DNA from: Fastidiosipila sp.
GTDB taxonomy: Bacteria > Bacillota > Clostridia > Saccharofermentanales > DTU023
Direction of reading: 5' to 3'
DNA: 64,000 nucleotides
Assembly (NCBI GenBank): GCA_012511175.1
Contig: JAAZGO010000011.1
Coordinates: 1-64,000 of the forward strand
The notes beneath the pieces are model-generated. The model was not told where the DNA came from. It saw only the letters and a program-made list of their open reading frames with translations, and did not search any database. The translations under genes and the position numbers were made by a program. Every line of letters starts with the position of its first letter. The first letter of the stretch is position 1. Shown one piece after another: positions 26,984 through 34,858 of this stretch.

Positions 26984-27838
26984 GTGAGAAAGATCCAATC
27001 CAGGCACAACCCGCTCTTCAAAAAGCTTGCCGCCCTGAAATCAGTGTCTTATGCCAGGAAAAACCAGCTGATACGGCTGGAGGGGCTGCGGCAGGTCCTG
27101 GATGCATTGGAATCGGGCTTTATTCCGGACCACATCTTTTTTTCCGATGACAGGAAGGGTCGCGGGCTTTTCCATCTTATCGGCAGCCGCCTGGGCGAAA
27201 AGGGGATTCAAATTGAAGACGATCGGATGATTCTGCTTTCCGCCTCCCTCTTTAGCCACGCGTCGGGGCAAAAATCGCCGCAGGGAGTGATGGCGTTCCT
27301 GACCTATCGACCGGGGCGGCTTTCGGCCTGTCTTGAATCGCTGCCAAAAGAAGCTTCCCCCAAGAGGCTCCTGGTTCTTGAGGCCATTCAAGATCCGGGC
27401 AACCTGGGGACTTTGATCCGGACAGCCGATGCCTTTGATTTTGATGGCATCATCCTGACAGATTCATCCGCTTCAGTCTGGAATTCCAAGACAGTTGCGG
27501 CCTCAATGGGGTCACTTTTTCATCTGCCCCTATTCGAGGAGGAGCATGACATCCGCACCACCTTGCGACTTCTGAAACAAGCGGACTTTGAGATAATTGC
27601 CTCGGTTCTGGAAGGAGAAGATTTGAGGGAGGCCAGGCCTTTTCATACCCGGATGGCCCTGCTGCTGGGAAATGAGGGGAGCGGCCTGTCAGCCGGGGCT
27701 GTTGAGGAATCCGACAGGCTGATTAAGATCCCTATGGCTGGCCGGGCCGAGTCGCTCAATGTCGCTTCGGCAGGTGCCATCATGCTATGGGAAATTGCCG
27801 GCCGGTATGGCGCAGTGAAGGACTTTGTGCTAGAATAG
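26984..27838 (+). CDS. TrmH/SpoU-family rRNA 2'-O-methyltransferase
   Basis: SPOUT-class RNA methyltransferase of 284 residues. An N-terminal substrate-binding domain (about 1-110, with RHNPLFKKLAAL) precedes the SpoU domain, which shows all three motifs: motif 1 AIQDPGNLGTLIRTADAF near 130-147, motif 2 LLLGNEGSGLS near 222, and motif 3 IPMAGRAESLNVASAGAIML near 246-266. These form the deep-knot SAM site. It resembles YsgA-type proteins often found near rplT. The GTG start follows a GAAAGGGGG site. The exact modified nucleotide is unknown. Confidence 0.9.
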   Translation: MRKIQSRHNPLFKKLAALKSVSYARKNQLIRLEGLRQVLDALESGFIPDHIFFSDDRKGRGLFHLIGSRLGEKGIQIEDDRMILLSASLFSHASGQKSPQGVMAFLTYRPGRLSACLESLPKEASPKRLLVLEAIQDPGNLGTLIRTADAFDFDGIILTDSSASVWNSKTVAASMGSLFHLPLFEEEHDIRTTLRLLKQADFEIIASVLEGEDLREARPFHTRMALLLGNEGSGLSAGAVEESDRLIKIPMAGRAESLNVASAGAIMLWEIAGRYGAVKDFVLE

Positions 27839-27912
27839 GCGCCGGTTCATTCCCTTTCATGGTCACGGGCCTTGTCCGGCCCTGACGCTGATACGGGAGT
27901 ATAGGAGGAAAA

Positions 27913-28176
27913 ATGGACAAAGAAACAAAACAAACCATTATTGACGCTTATGCGACGCATCCGGATGATACAGGATCTCCGGAGGTGCAGGTGGCGCTCC
28001 TCACCTGGAGGATCAACCACCTGACGGAGCATCTGAAGGTTCACAAAGGGGATTTCCATTCCCGGCGGGGGCTCCTGAAACTGGTCGGTCAAAGGCGGGC
28101 TTTGCTCGATTATCTTGCCAAGTCGGATATCGAGCGTTACCGGACTTTAATCGCCCGGCTGGGACTCAGACGTTAA
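27913..28176 (+). CDS. rpsO: 30S ribosomal protein S15
   Basis: An 87-residue S15 with the typical [22 protein letters not shown] helix and [19 protein letters not shown]. It binds the 16S rRNA central domain and helps form bridge B4. AGGAGG is placed before the ATG. The rpsO-pnp order is widely conserved. Confidence 0.97.
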   Translation: MDKETKQTIIDAYATHPDDTGSPEVQVALLTWRINHLTEHLKVHKGDFHSRRGLLKLVGQRRALLDYLAKSDIERYRTLIARLGLRR

Positions 28177-28189
28177 AGCAAACAACCTG

Positions 28190-28213
28190 GACGGCGGCCT
28201 TCTGACCGCCGTC
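28190..28213 (+). terminator. Hairpin in the rpsO-pnp gap
   Basis: Perfect 8-bp stem GACGGCGG / CCGCCGTC with an eight-base loop, 14 bases after rpsO. No U-run follows (ATCCTTGCGG), so it may be a partial terminator or a 3'-processing structure. Confidence 0.45.
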
Positions 28214-28268
28214 ATCCTTGCGGGTTGGGGGACAGCCGACAGGCAGTGGGACGTAGATTGCGCCGCTC

Positions 28269-28378
28269 TTCACGGGGAAGGGATGCGGACTCTACACTCT
28301 ATTGCCTGAAACCTGTCTCCAAGTGACAATTGAAACATTGCGCCTGCTCCCAACGAAGCAATTGCGGAGACGGGGCGC
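28269..28378 (+). promoter_or_regulatory. pnp leader: possible promoter and long imperfect hairpin
   Basis: A weak promoter, TTCACG (28269-28274), 18 bases, TACACT (28293-28298), is followed by an interrupted stem pairing GCGCC (28340-28344) and CTCC (28347-28350) with GGAG (28366-28369) and GGCGC (28374-28378). Elsewhere pnp leaders hold an RNase III-cleaved stem used in autoregulation; here that is only a suggestion. Confidence 0.35.
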
Positions 28379-28405
28379 GCTACCTGTTATGGAGGAATAA
28401 CAAGC

Positions 28406-30742
28406 ATGGAAAAAAGAAACTATGAAATGGAGCTGACGGGATCTCCTCTTATTCTGGAGACGGGTGAACTGGCTCAGTTCGCCAATGGCGCTGTTCTTGT
28501 CCGTTACGGCGATACAGCGATCCTGACAACCGTTACAGCGTCAGCTGAGCCGCGTGAGGGGATTGATTTCTTTCCGCTTTCTGTTGACTACGAAGAAAAG
28601 ATGTACAGTGTCGGGAGAATTCCCGGAGGCTTTTTGAAGAGGGAGGGACGGCCAACTGAAAACGCAGTGCTGACCGCGCGGTCCATCGACCGGCCTATCA
28701 GACCGCTTTTCCCTCATGATCTTCGAAATGATGTTGTCGTCAACAACCTGATTTTATCGGTTGATCATGACCATTCGCCGCAGGTTGCTGCCCTGATCGG
28801 AACTTCGGCAGCCGTTGCCATCTCCGACATTCCCTGGAATGGCCCGGTAGCTGGCGTCCAGGTCGCCATTGTTGATGGCCAGATACTGGTTAATCCCGAT
28901 CTGGAAAACCAGAAGAAATCCGATCTGGATCTCTTCCTGGCAGGAACAGAAGACAAGATCTGCATGATCGAAGCGGGGGCCAATGAGGTATCCGACGAGA
29001 TGATGCTCCAAGCGATTGAACAAGGTCATGAGGCCATCCGCGAGGTATGCAGGCTGATCAGCCGGATGCGAAGCGAAATCGGCAAGGAAAAATTTTCCTA
29101 TGAGTCGAAAGATGTGCCGGCCAAGCTGTTTGATCTTGTGCATGAGCGCTATTTTGACCGCATGAAGGAAGCTGTTCTTTCGAAGGACAAATCCGTTCGG
29201 GATCAGACGGTTAAAGAACTCGCCGATGAGATCGGCCTCTTCATCAATGAAGAGCACGGAGACCTGGCCGCCTTTAAGGCAGATGCTGTCGATGCCCTGG
29301 AAAAACAGGTGGTGCGCCACTATCTGCTCAATGAGCAGCGGCGTGTTGACGGCCGGAATCTCGAAGAGATCCGGGAGCTTAAAGCTGAGATCGACCTCTT
29401 CCCCCGTGTTCACGGTTCCGCCCTCTTTTCGCGGGGTCAGACCCAGGTTATGACCATTTGCACCTTGGGCACGGTTGACGATGCCCAGCGCCTGGACGGT
29501 GTCGATACACAGGATTCCAAGCGTTATATGCACCAGTACAATTTCCCTGCCTACAGTGTGGGTGAGGCGAGGCCAAATCGTTCACCCGGCCGGCGGGAAA
29601 TCGGCCACGGCGCCCTGGCTGAGCGTGCACTCATTCCCGTTTTGCCAAGCCTGGAAGAATTTCCCTACACCATCCGCTGCGTGTCCGAAGTGACCATGTC
29701 GAATGGCTCCACATCCCAGGCCTCGGTCTGTTCCAGCTCCCTGGCCCTCATGGCGGCCGGAGTACCGGTCAAGAAGCCCGTCGCTGGGATTTCTTCCGGC
29801 CTGATTATTGATCCCGAGGATGAGAGTCGTTACCGGGTGTTTATGGATATCCAGGGCATCGAAGACTTCTTCGGCGACATGGACTTCAAAGTGGCGGGAA
29901 CCCGCGACGGTATCACGGCTGTTCAGGTTGACATCAAAGTAGATGGCCTGACACTTGATATCATCCGTGACGCCTTCGCCCTGACGCAAAAGGGCAGGCT
30001 CCAGATTCTTGACCAGGCCATGGATCCTGTTATCGCGAAGCCGAGATCCGAGCTGTCACCCTACGCTCCCAAGATCGATCAGCTTGACATTCCCTCCGAC
30101 AAGATCAGGGACGTGATCGGCACGGGAGGCAAGGTCATCCGCAGAATCGTGGAATTGACCGGCGCCCAGATCGATGTGGAGGAGGAAGGCCCGGTAGGCC
30201 ACGTTTACATCGCATCCACTGACACCGAAGCCCGGGAAAAGGCCATGGAGATTGTCCGTGCCATCGTCTTTGATCCTGAGCCCGGTACGGTCTTTGATGG
30301 CATCGTCACCCGCCTGATGACTTTCGGCGCTTTTGTCGAGATCGCCCCCGGCAAGGAGGGTCTGGTCCATATTTCAAAAATGGCCTGGCACCGTGTCAAC
30401 AAGGTTGAAGACGCCGTCTCGGTCGGGGATCATGTCAAGGTCCTGGTTACTGAAATTGATGATCAGGGCAGGTTGAACCTTTCCATGCGCGACCTGATGG
30501 AAAAGCCGGAAAACTACGTCGAAAGAGACGAGGGACGGCCCGCAGGCCGCGGCGAAAGGAGGCCTGACGGCCAGCGGAGCAGGGGCTACCGCAGCAGCGG
30601 CGACCGTAGCAGCGGAGACCGTGGCAGCCGTGACGGCTCGCGCGGCAGCTCTGCCAGGGGAACTTATGAACGTCGCGAGAGGCGGGATGAAGAAGACCGC
30701 GGCAGCCAGCGGGGTGAACCGAGAAAAGGCCGTCAATTCTGA
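28406..30742 (+). CDS. pnp: Polyribonucleotide nucleotidyltransferase (PNPase)
   Basis: Phosphorolytic 3'-5' exoribonuclease of the RNA degradation machinery, acting as a trimer. The 778-residue protein has two RNase PH-like domains (about 10-220 and 310-545) joined by a helical domain, then a KH domain with IRDVIGTGGKVIRRI (near 570) and an S1 domain (about 625-695). The catalytic-side motif FFGDMDFKVAGT is present near 490. After S1 there is a roughly 70-residue tail of Arg, Gly, Ser, Asp and Glu (RGG/RSSGD-like repeats) that is longer than usual and probably disordered. GGAGG precedes the ATG. Confidence 0.97.
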   Translation: MEKRNYEMELTGSPLILETGELAQFANGAVLVRYGDTAILTTVTASAEPREGIDFFPLSVDYEEKMYSVGRIPGGFLKREGRPTENAVLTARSIDRPIRPLFPHDLRNDVVVNNLILSVDHDHSPQVAALIGTSAAVAISDIPWNGPVAGVQVAIVDGQILVNPDLENQKKSDLDLFLAGTEDKICMIEAGANEVSDEMMLQAIEQGHEAIREVCRLISRMRSEIGKEKFSYESKDVPAKLFDLVHERYFDRMKEAVLSKDKSVRDQTVKELADEIGLFINEEHGDLAAFKADAVDALEKQVVRHYLLNEQRRVDGRNLEEIRELKAEIDLFPRVHGSALFSRGQTQVMTICTLGTVDDAQRLDGVDTQDSKRYMHQYNFPAYSVGEARPNRSPGRREIGHGALAERALIPVLPSLEEFPYTIRCVSEVTMSNGSTSQASVCSSSLALMAAGVPVKKPVAGISSGLIIDPEDESRYRVFMDIQGIEDFFGDMDFKVAGTRDGITAVQVDIKVDGLTLDIIRDAFALTQKGRLQILDQAMDPVIAKPRSELSPYAPKIDQLDIPSDKIRDVIGTGGKVIRRIVELTGAQIDVEEEGPVGHVYIASTDTEAREKAMEIVRAIVFDPEPGTVFDGIVTRLMTFGAFVEIAPGKEGLVHISKMAWHRVNKVEDAVSVGDHVKVLVTEIDDQGRLNLSMRDLMEKPENYVERDEGRPAGRGERRPDGQRSRGYRSSGDRSSGDRGSRDGSRGSSARGTYERRERRDEEDRGSQRGEPRKGRQF

Positions 30743-30752
30743 GTATTGCGGA

Positions 30753-30782
30753 TTGACACGGCTTTCATCCCTTTGCTATGAT
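30753..30782 (+). promoter_or_regulatory. Promoter of the tRNA-Trp/tRNA-Pro unit
   Basis: TTGACA (30753-30758), 18-base spacer, TATGAT (30777-30782), 36 bases before tRNA-Trp. Confidence 0.8.
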
Positions 30783-30818
30783 GAACGCCGTCCGGTGACG
30801 CAAAACGCGTCGCCTGAT

Positions 30819-30893
30819 AGGGGAGTGGCTCAATGGTAGAGCAACGGTCTCCAAAACCGTGGGTTGCGGGTTCGAATCCTGTCTCCCCTGCCA
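30819..30893 (+). tRNA. tRNA-Trp (anticodon CCA)
   Basis: 75 bases with encoded CCA end. Acceptor AGGGGAG pairs with CTCCCCT, anticodon stem ACGGT/ACCGT encloses CTCCAAA with anticodon CCA, and the T arm has GGTTCGAATCC. Confidence 0.96.
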
Positions 30894-30895
30894 GA

Positions 30896-30926
30896 GGGGA
30901 CCCCGGCAGACACGCCGGGGATCCCC
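30896..30926 (+). other. Spacer hairpin between tRNA-Trp and tRNA-Pro
   Basis: GGGGA-CCCCGGC pairs with GCCGGGG-ATCCCC around the loop AGACAC, with one unpaired T. No U-run follows, so it is more likely a processing structure in the shared tRNA transcript than a terminator. Confidence 0.55.
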
Positions 30927-30935
30927 ATACAAGAT

Positions 30936-31012
30936 CGGGGTGTAGCTCAGGTGGCTAGAGTGCTTGCTTGGGGTGCAAGAGGTCGCAAGTTCAAGTCTTG
31001 TCACTCCGACCA
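30936..31012 (+). tRNA. tRNA-Pro (anticodon GGG)
   Basis: 77 bases with encoded CCA. Acceptor CGGGGTG pairs with CACTCCG (one G-T), anticodon stem CTTGC/GCAAG encloses TTGGGGT with anticodon GGG (reads CCC), and the T arm has AGTTCAAGTCT. Confidence 0.95.
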
Positions 31013-31017
31013 TGATG

Positions 31018-31051
31018 AAAGGGACTGTTTCGTCTGAAGCAGTCCTTTTTT
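31018..31051 (+). terminator. Terminator of the tRNA-Trp/tRNA-Pro unit
   Basis: AAAGGGACTGTTTC pairs with GAAGCAGTCCTTT (two G-T pairs) around a short loop, followed by a U-run to 31051. Confidence 0.85.
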
Positions 31052-31077
31052 GCGGATAGGATGGACCAGCGCTCATG

Positions 31078-31083
31078 TATAAT
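31078..31083 (+). promoter_or_regulatory. Candidate -10 box of rnhA, close to its start codon
   Basis: TATAAT with a preceding TG, 27 bases after the tRNA terminator. It ends seven bases before A of ATG 31090, so the expected transcript start would coincide with the start codon. No clear -35 is seen. Confidence 0.45.
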
Positions 31084-31089
31084 CATGTC

Positions 31090-31566
31090 ATGAGTCTTGA
31101 AAAAAATCAGGAACAAGCGCTCACGCAGGTTATCATCCACACTGACGGAGCCTGCTCAGGCAACCCGGGCCCTGGCGGATGGGCTGCCATTATCCGGGCC
31201 ATGGACGTCGAAAAGGAGATTTCCGGCTATGAACCCGTTGCGACCAATAACCGGATGGAATTGACCGCGGCGCTCAAGGCTCTGCAGTCGCTCAACCGCC
31301 CCTGCCGTGTCGACCTATACAGCGACAGTGCCTATCTGGTTTCAGCCTTCAATGAAGGCTGGATCGAAAACTGGCAGAAGCGCGGCTGGAAAAATGCCGC
31401 AAAAATGCCTGTTGCCAACCAGGATCTTTGGGAAGCGCTCCTTGCCGAACAGCTTCGCCATGACATCACCTGGCACAAGGTCAAGGGACATTCAGACAAT
31501 GAATACAACAACCGCTGTGATAAAATGGCGGTCAATGAAATACTTCGAAATTCGACTCGGAGCTGA
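31090..31566 (+). CDS. rnhA: Ribonuclease HI
   Basis: Endonuclease that cuts the RNA strand of RNA-DNA hybrids. The product (158 residues from this start) has all four carboxylates of the family: Asp in HTDGACSGNPGPGG, Glu in NNRMELTAAL, Asp in LYSDSAYL and Asp in NNRCDKMA, plus the basic protrusion WQKRGWKNA and the HxxxGHSDNEYNN loop. The frame also opens at ATG 31075, but a TATAAT box overlaps that codon, so ATG 31090 is preferred. No Shine-Dalgarno sequence is present. A second RNase H (type II, fused) occurs further along the window. Confidence 0.93.
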   Translation: MSLEKNQEQALTQVIIHTDGACSGNPGPGGWAAIIRAMDVEKEISGYEPVATNNRMELTAALKALQSLNRPCRVDLYSDSAYLVSAFNEGWIENWQKRGWKNAAKMPVANQDLWEALLAEQLRHDITWHKVKGHSDNEYNNRCDKMAVNEILRNSTRS

Positions 31567-31584
31567 ACCGGAGGACCAATCAGG

Positions 31585-32265
31585 ATGAGTCAGCAGCCGG
31601 ATAAGAACCGCAAAAAGCGGCTTCGCCAACCCGGGCGGCGGGCAGCAGATGTCCGTACGCCTCCGACAATGGCCGGGCAAGTTGGGGCAGCCGGACCGGG
31701 ACGCCCTCACTGTGCTGCTGAACCGCTTTTATCTGAGGAAGTTCTCAGCCTTGACCCGAGATTTATCGGCCGGATCTTTTCCGTTGAAGTCCAGCAAGTC
31801 AAACTGCCCGACGGCCGGCTTACAAGCCGCGAAGTGGTCCGTCATCCCGGTGGTTCCTGCGTGGTGGCGCTTGACCAGGAGGGCTGCATCTATCTTGTTC
31901 ATCAATACAGGGTAGGTACCGGCGGCCCTTCCCGGGAGATTCCTGCTGGCAAGCTGGATCCGCCGGAAGACGCTTTGAGCTGCGCCCGCAGAGAATTGGC
32001 TGAGGAAACTGGTTTGACTGCGGATCGCTGGGATCTGTTGATTCGCTTCTTCCCCTCGCCGGGCTATACCGATGAAGTGATCCATATTTACCTGGCCCGG
32101 GACTTGATTAAAGGACCCGCTAACCCGGACCAAGGTGAATTTATTTCCTGTGAACGCATTCGCCTCGAAACCGCACTTGATGAAGTATTGGACGGCATCC
32201 TGACAGACGGCAAAACCTGTCTCGGCATTCTTTTGACTGCCATTTCGGTGGGTCTTATGAGGTAG
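31585..32265 (+). CDS. nudF: Nudix hydrolase, ADP-ribose pyrophosphatase type
   Basis: A 226-residue protein with a perfect Nudix box, GKLDPPEDALSCARRELAEE followed by TGL, near residues 125-147, preceded by the PSREIPAG stretch typical of ADP-ribose pyrophosphatases and followed by FFPSPGYTDEVIHIYLA. It probably hydrolyses ADP-ribose to AMP and ribose 5-phosphate. About 45 extra N-terminal residues, rich in Arg, Pro and Gly, precede the family core (LSEEVLSLDP); they look disordered. GGAGGA lies nine bases before the ATG, supporting this start. ftsK follows after seven bases. Confidence 0.88.
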   Translation: MSQQPDKNRKKRLRQPGRRAADVRTPPTMAGQVGAAGPGRPHCAAEPLLSEEVLSLDPRFIGRIFSVEVQQVKLPDGRLTSREVVRHPGGSCVVALDQEGCIYLVHQYRVGTGGPSREIPAGKLDPPEDALSCARRELAEETGLTADRWDLLIRFFPSPGYTDEVIHIYLARDLIKGPANPDQGEFISCERIRLETALDEVLDGILTDGKTCLGILLTAISVGLMR

Positions 32266-32272
32266 CAGGCTG

Positions 32273-34858
32273 ATGGCTGAATCGGAAAGACAAGGGGGTT
32301 CTGCACTGACAAGGCGTCAGCAGCGTGATATTCTTGGGGTCTTATTTCTGGCCCTTTCATTGCTGATGGCCTTTGCTCTTTACGCCCCGGCGTCCTGGAC
32401 GGGTTGGCTGGGCCGTGCGCTTTCCACCGTCAATACAGGCCTTTTCGGTACAGCGGCCCTTATTTTGCCTCTGATTCTTCTTGCTTTCTCTTTGATGTTC
32501 TTTCTCCAGCGGCTGGCCGCAGTTACAGCAAAGCACGCCGGAGCTTTTTTTATGATCTATCTGATCGGAACCTCATTGGTTTCGCTCTTTGTCCTGCCCT
32601 ATAGCCAGCTTGAACTGGCAGTCGAACCCACCCCTCCGGGCGGGATTGCCGGATGGCATCTGGTCAGGGAGCTTTGGCGTTTCGGCCGCTTCCCCCAGGC
32701 CATCCAGCCGGGGAATCGCTGGAGCGGCGGACTGGCAGGTGGCCTGATCGCCAATTCCCTGGAGCGCGTTGCCGGACTGACGGGAGCCCTGATTATTCTC
32801 TTCGCCCTTCTTGTTACCCTGCTGGTTTTTGCCTTTGGCCTGTCGCCCTCGAGGATGGCCGGTCTGGCTTCACTGGTACGCGATGAGCTTCCAGGACCTC
32901 CTGAGGAGGGGAGCGGGGAAGCGGAAGCCGTGGAACGGCGGAGTTTCTTTGCCCGTCTCATCAAACGCCGCCCTCCCGCTGATGGGGAGGGGGAGGGGGA
33001 AAGTCCCGCCGACTCAGTTCCTCCGGCCGCTGCCGGGCCCGCAGGATGGACCACCCTTTGTCCGCCGTCCGAAGCCGGGGACCCGGCTTCGCAGGAAACG
33101 GGGAGGATTGCCTTTCAGAAGCCGCCGCCGGGATATCCCTCGTCGGGAGGGGAGACCAGGCCACGCATGCCCCTGCAGGGTGTTCCCTACTTGTTTACAC
33201 CTTCAACGGCAGCTCCTTCCCGGTCCCTTGCAAGAGAAGCCGCCGAAGAGACTGCCGGTTCACGTGAAACATCCATGAGGCCGCCGGAACGCCTGACTTC
33301 AGCCAATGGGCGCGGCATACTGCCCAAGAAACCGGTCAAGCGCTACCGTGCCGAGCAGCTGAGTCTTTTATCCGAATACCGGCCGCCTCCTCTTTCGCTC
33401 TTGAAAGAGGACAGCGGCATGAAAAAGACCCCCCAGGAGATCAGGGAGATCCGTGAACTGGGGCGCAAGCTTGAACAGACCCTGGACAGCTTCGGTGTTG
33501 ACGCCCACATCGTCAATTATACAACCGGCCCAACCATTACACGTTTTGAATTGGCGCCCGGACCGGGGATCAAGGTGAGCCGGATTGTCAATCTGGCCGA
33601 TGACATCGCGCTCAGCCTTGCGGCCATGGGTGTCCGAATCGAAGCACCCATTCCGGGCAAGGCGGCCATCGGGATTGAGATTCCCAACAAGAACATGAGC
33701 CCTGTTTTGTTGAGAAGCCTGCTTGAGTCAAAGGAATTTCAGCAAAACCGCGGCCCGCTTGTCGCTGCACTTGGACGCAATGTCGGCGGTGAAGCCATCC
33801 TGTGTGATCTCAGCAAAATGCCCCACCTGCTGATTGCAGGGGCAACCGGTTCCGGCAAGTCGGTCTGCATCAACGCCATCCTGATCAGCATTCTCTACCG
33901 ATCCTCGCCTGTTGATGTGCGGATGCTGATGATCGATCCCAAAATTGTTGAACTCAATGTCTACAATGGGATCCCGCATCTGCTTCAGCCTGTGGTAACC
34001 AATGCCGAAAAGGCATACGGTGTTCTCAATTACGCCTGTTCGGAAATGGAAAGACGCTACCGTCTGTTTGCGGACAAAAAAGTTCGGGATATCACTTCCT
34101 ACAACCAGGCAGTCCGCCGTGCCGGCAAGACAGATCCGGAAGAAGGGCCGATTCCCAACATCCTGATCGTGATCGACGAACTGGCTGATCTGATGGCACT
34201 GACCCAGCACCAGGTTGAGAGTGCCATTTCGAGATTGATGGCAAAAGCCCGCGCGGTCGGCATCCATGTCATTATCGCGACTCAACGGCCTTCAGTAGAT
34301 GTCATTACGGGGATCATCAAGGCCAACATCCCCTCACGTATCGCCTTTGCCGTTGCCTCTCAGGTCGATTCACGGACCATCATTGATTCGGGTGGAGCAG
34401 AGAAATTGCTTGGCAGAGGGGACATGCTTTACTTTCCGCTCGGTTCAATCAAAGCGATCAGAGGACAGGGAGCCTTCGTCAGCAACAGGGAAGTTGAGCG
34501 CATTCTGGCCCACATCAAGAGCTATTATCCGGAAAACTACGACGAAAGAGTAGCCGATGCCATCGAGAATCCGGAAACGGAGGACAAAGCTTCCATGGCG
34601 GAAGACGGTGAAGACGAATTGTTGATGGAAGCGCTGCGAGTGGTTGTGGAGGCTGATTACGCGGCCGTCTCCCTTTTGCAGAGAAAACTTCAGATCGGTT
34701 ACCCCAGGGCCGCAAGGCTGGTGGATCGCCTGAGCGAACTCGGTTATGTCGGACCCTTTGAAGGCAGCAAACCCAGAAAACTCCTTATTACCCATGACCA
34801 GTACGAGCGGCTTTCACCCGAGGCTCCCGGCAAGGAAGACCATGACAGCCGCGCCTGA
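32273..34858 (+). CDS. ftsK: DNA translocase FtsK/SpoIIIE
   Basis: Septal DNA pump that moves chromosome ends into daughter cells. The 861-residue protein has an N-terminal membrane domain with about four helices (residues 20-205), a Pro/Gly/Arg-rich linker (about 215-370), the alpha-beta motor with GATGSGKSVCIN (K529) and ILIVIDELADLMAL, and a C-terminal gamma winged helix (about 785-850, DYAAVSLLQRKLQIGYPRAA) that would read directional DNA motifs. GAGGTAG in the end of nudF serves as the ribosome-binding site. cinA begins inside its 3' end. Confidence 0.95.
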   Translation: MAESERQGGSALTRRQQRDILGVLFLALSLLMAFALYAPASWTGWLGRALSTVNTGLFGTAALILPLILLAFSLMFFLQRLAAVTAKHAGAFFMIYLIGTSLVSLFVLPYSQLELAVEPTPPGGIAGWHLVRELWRFGRFPQAIQPGNRWSGGLAGGLIANSLERVAGLTGALIILFALLVTLLVFAFGLSPSRMAGLASLVRDELPGPPEEGSGEAEAVERRSFFARLIKRRPPADGEGEGESPADSVPPAAAGPAGWTTLCPPSEAGDPASQETGRIAFQKPPPGYPSSGGETRPRMPLQGVPYLFTPSTAAPSRSLAREAAEETAGSRETSMRPPERLTSANGRGILPKKPVKRYRAEQLSLLSEYRPPPLSLLKEDSGMKKTPQEIREIRELGRKLEQTLDSFGVDAHIVNYTTGPTITRFELAPGPGIKVSRIVNLADDIALSLAAMGVRIEAPIPGKAAIGIEIPNKNMSPVLLRSLLESKEFQQNRGPLVAALGRNVGGEAILCDLSKMPHLLIAGATGSGKSVCINAILISILYRSSPVDVRMLMIDPKIVELNVYNGIPHLLQPVVTNAEKAYGVLNYACSEMERRYRLFADKKVRDITSYNQAVRRAGKTDPEEGPIPNILIVIDELADLMALTQHQVESAISRLMAKARAVGIHVIIATQRPSVDVITGIIKANIPSRIAFAVASQVDSRTIIDSGGAEKLLGRGDMLYFPLGSIKAIRGQGAFVSNREVERILAHIKSYYPENYDERVADAIENPETEDKASMAEDGEDELLMEALRVVVEADYAAVSLLQRKLQIGYPRAARLVDRLSELGYVGPFEGSKPRKLLITHDQYERLSPEAPGKEDHDSRA

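Noticed and set aside
30896-30926. Terminator between tRNA-Trp and tRNA-Pro
   Set aside because: The hairpin is strong but no U-run follows; a good terminator lies after tRNA-Pro.
30765-31076. 103-codon frame on the - strand
   Set aside because: It runs antisense through tRNA-Trp and tRNA-Pro and has no coding support.
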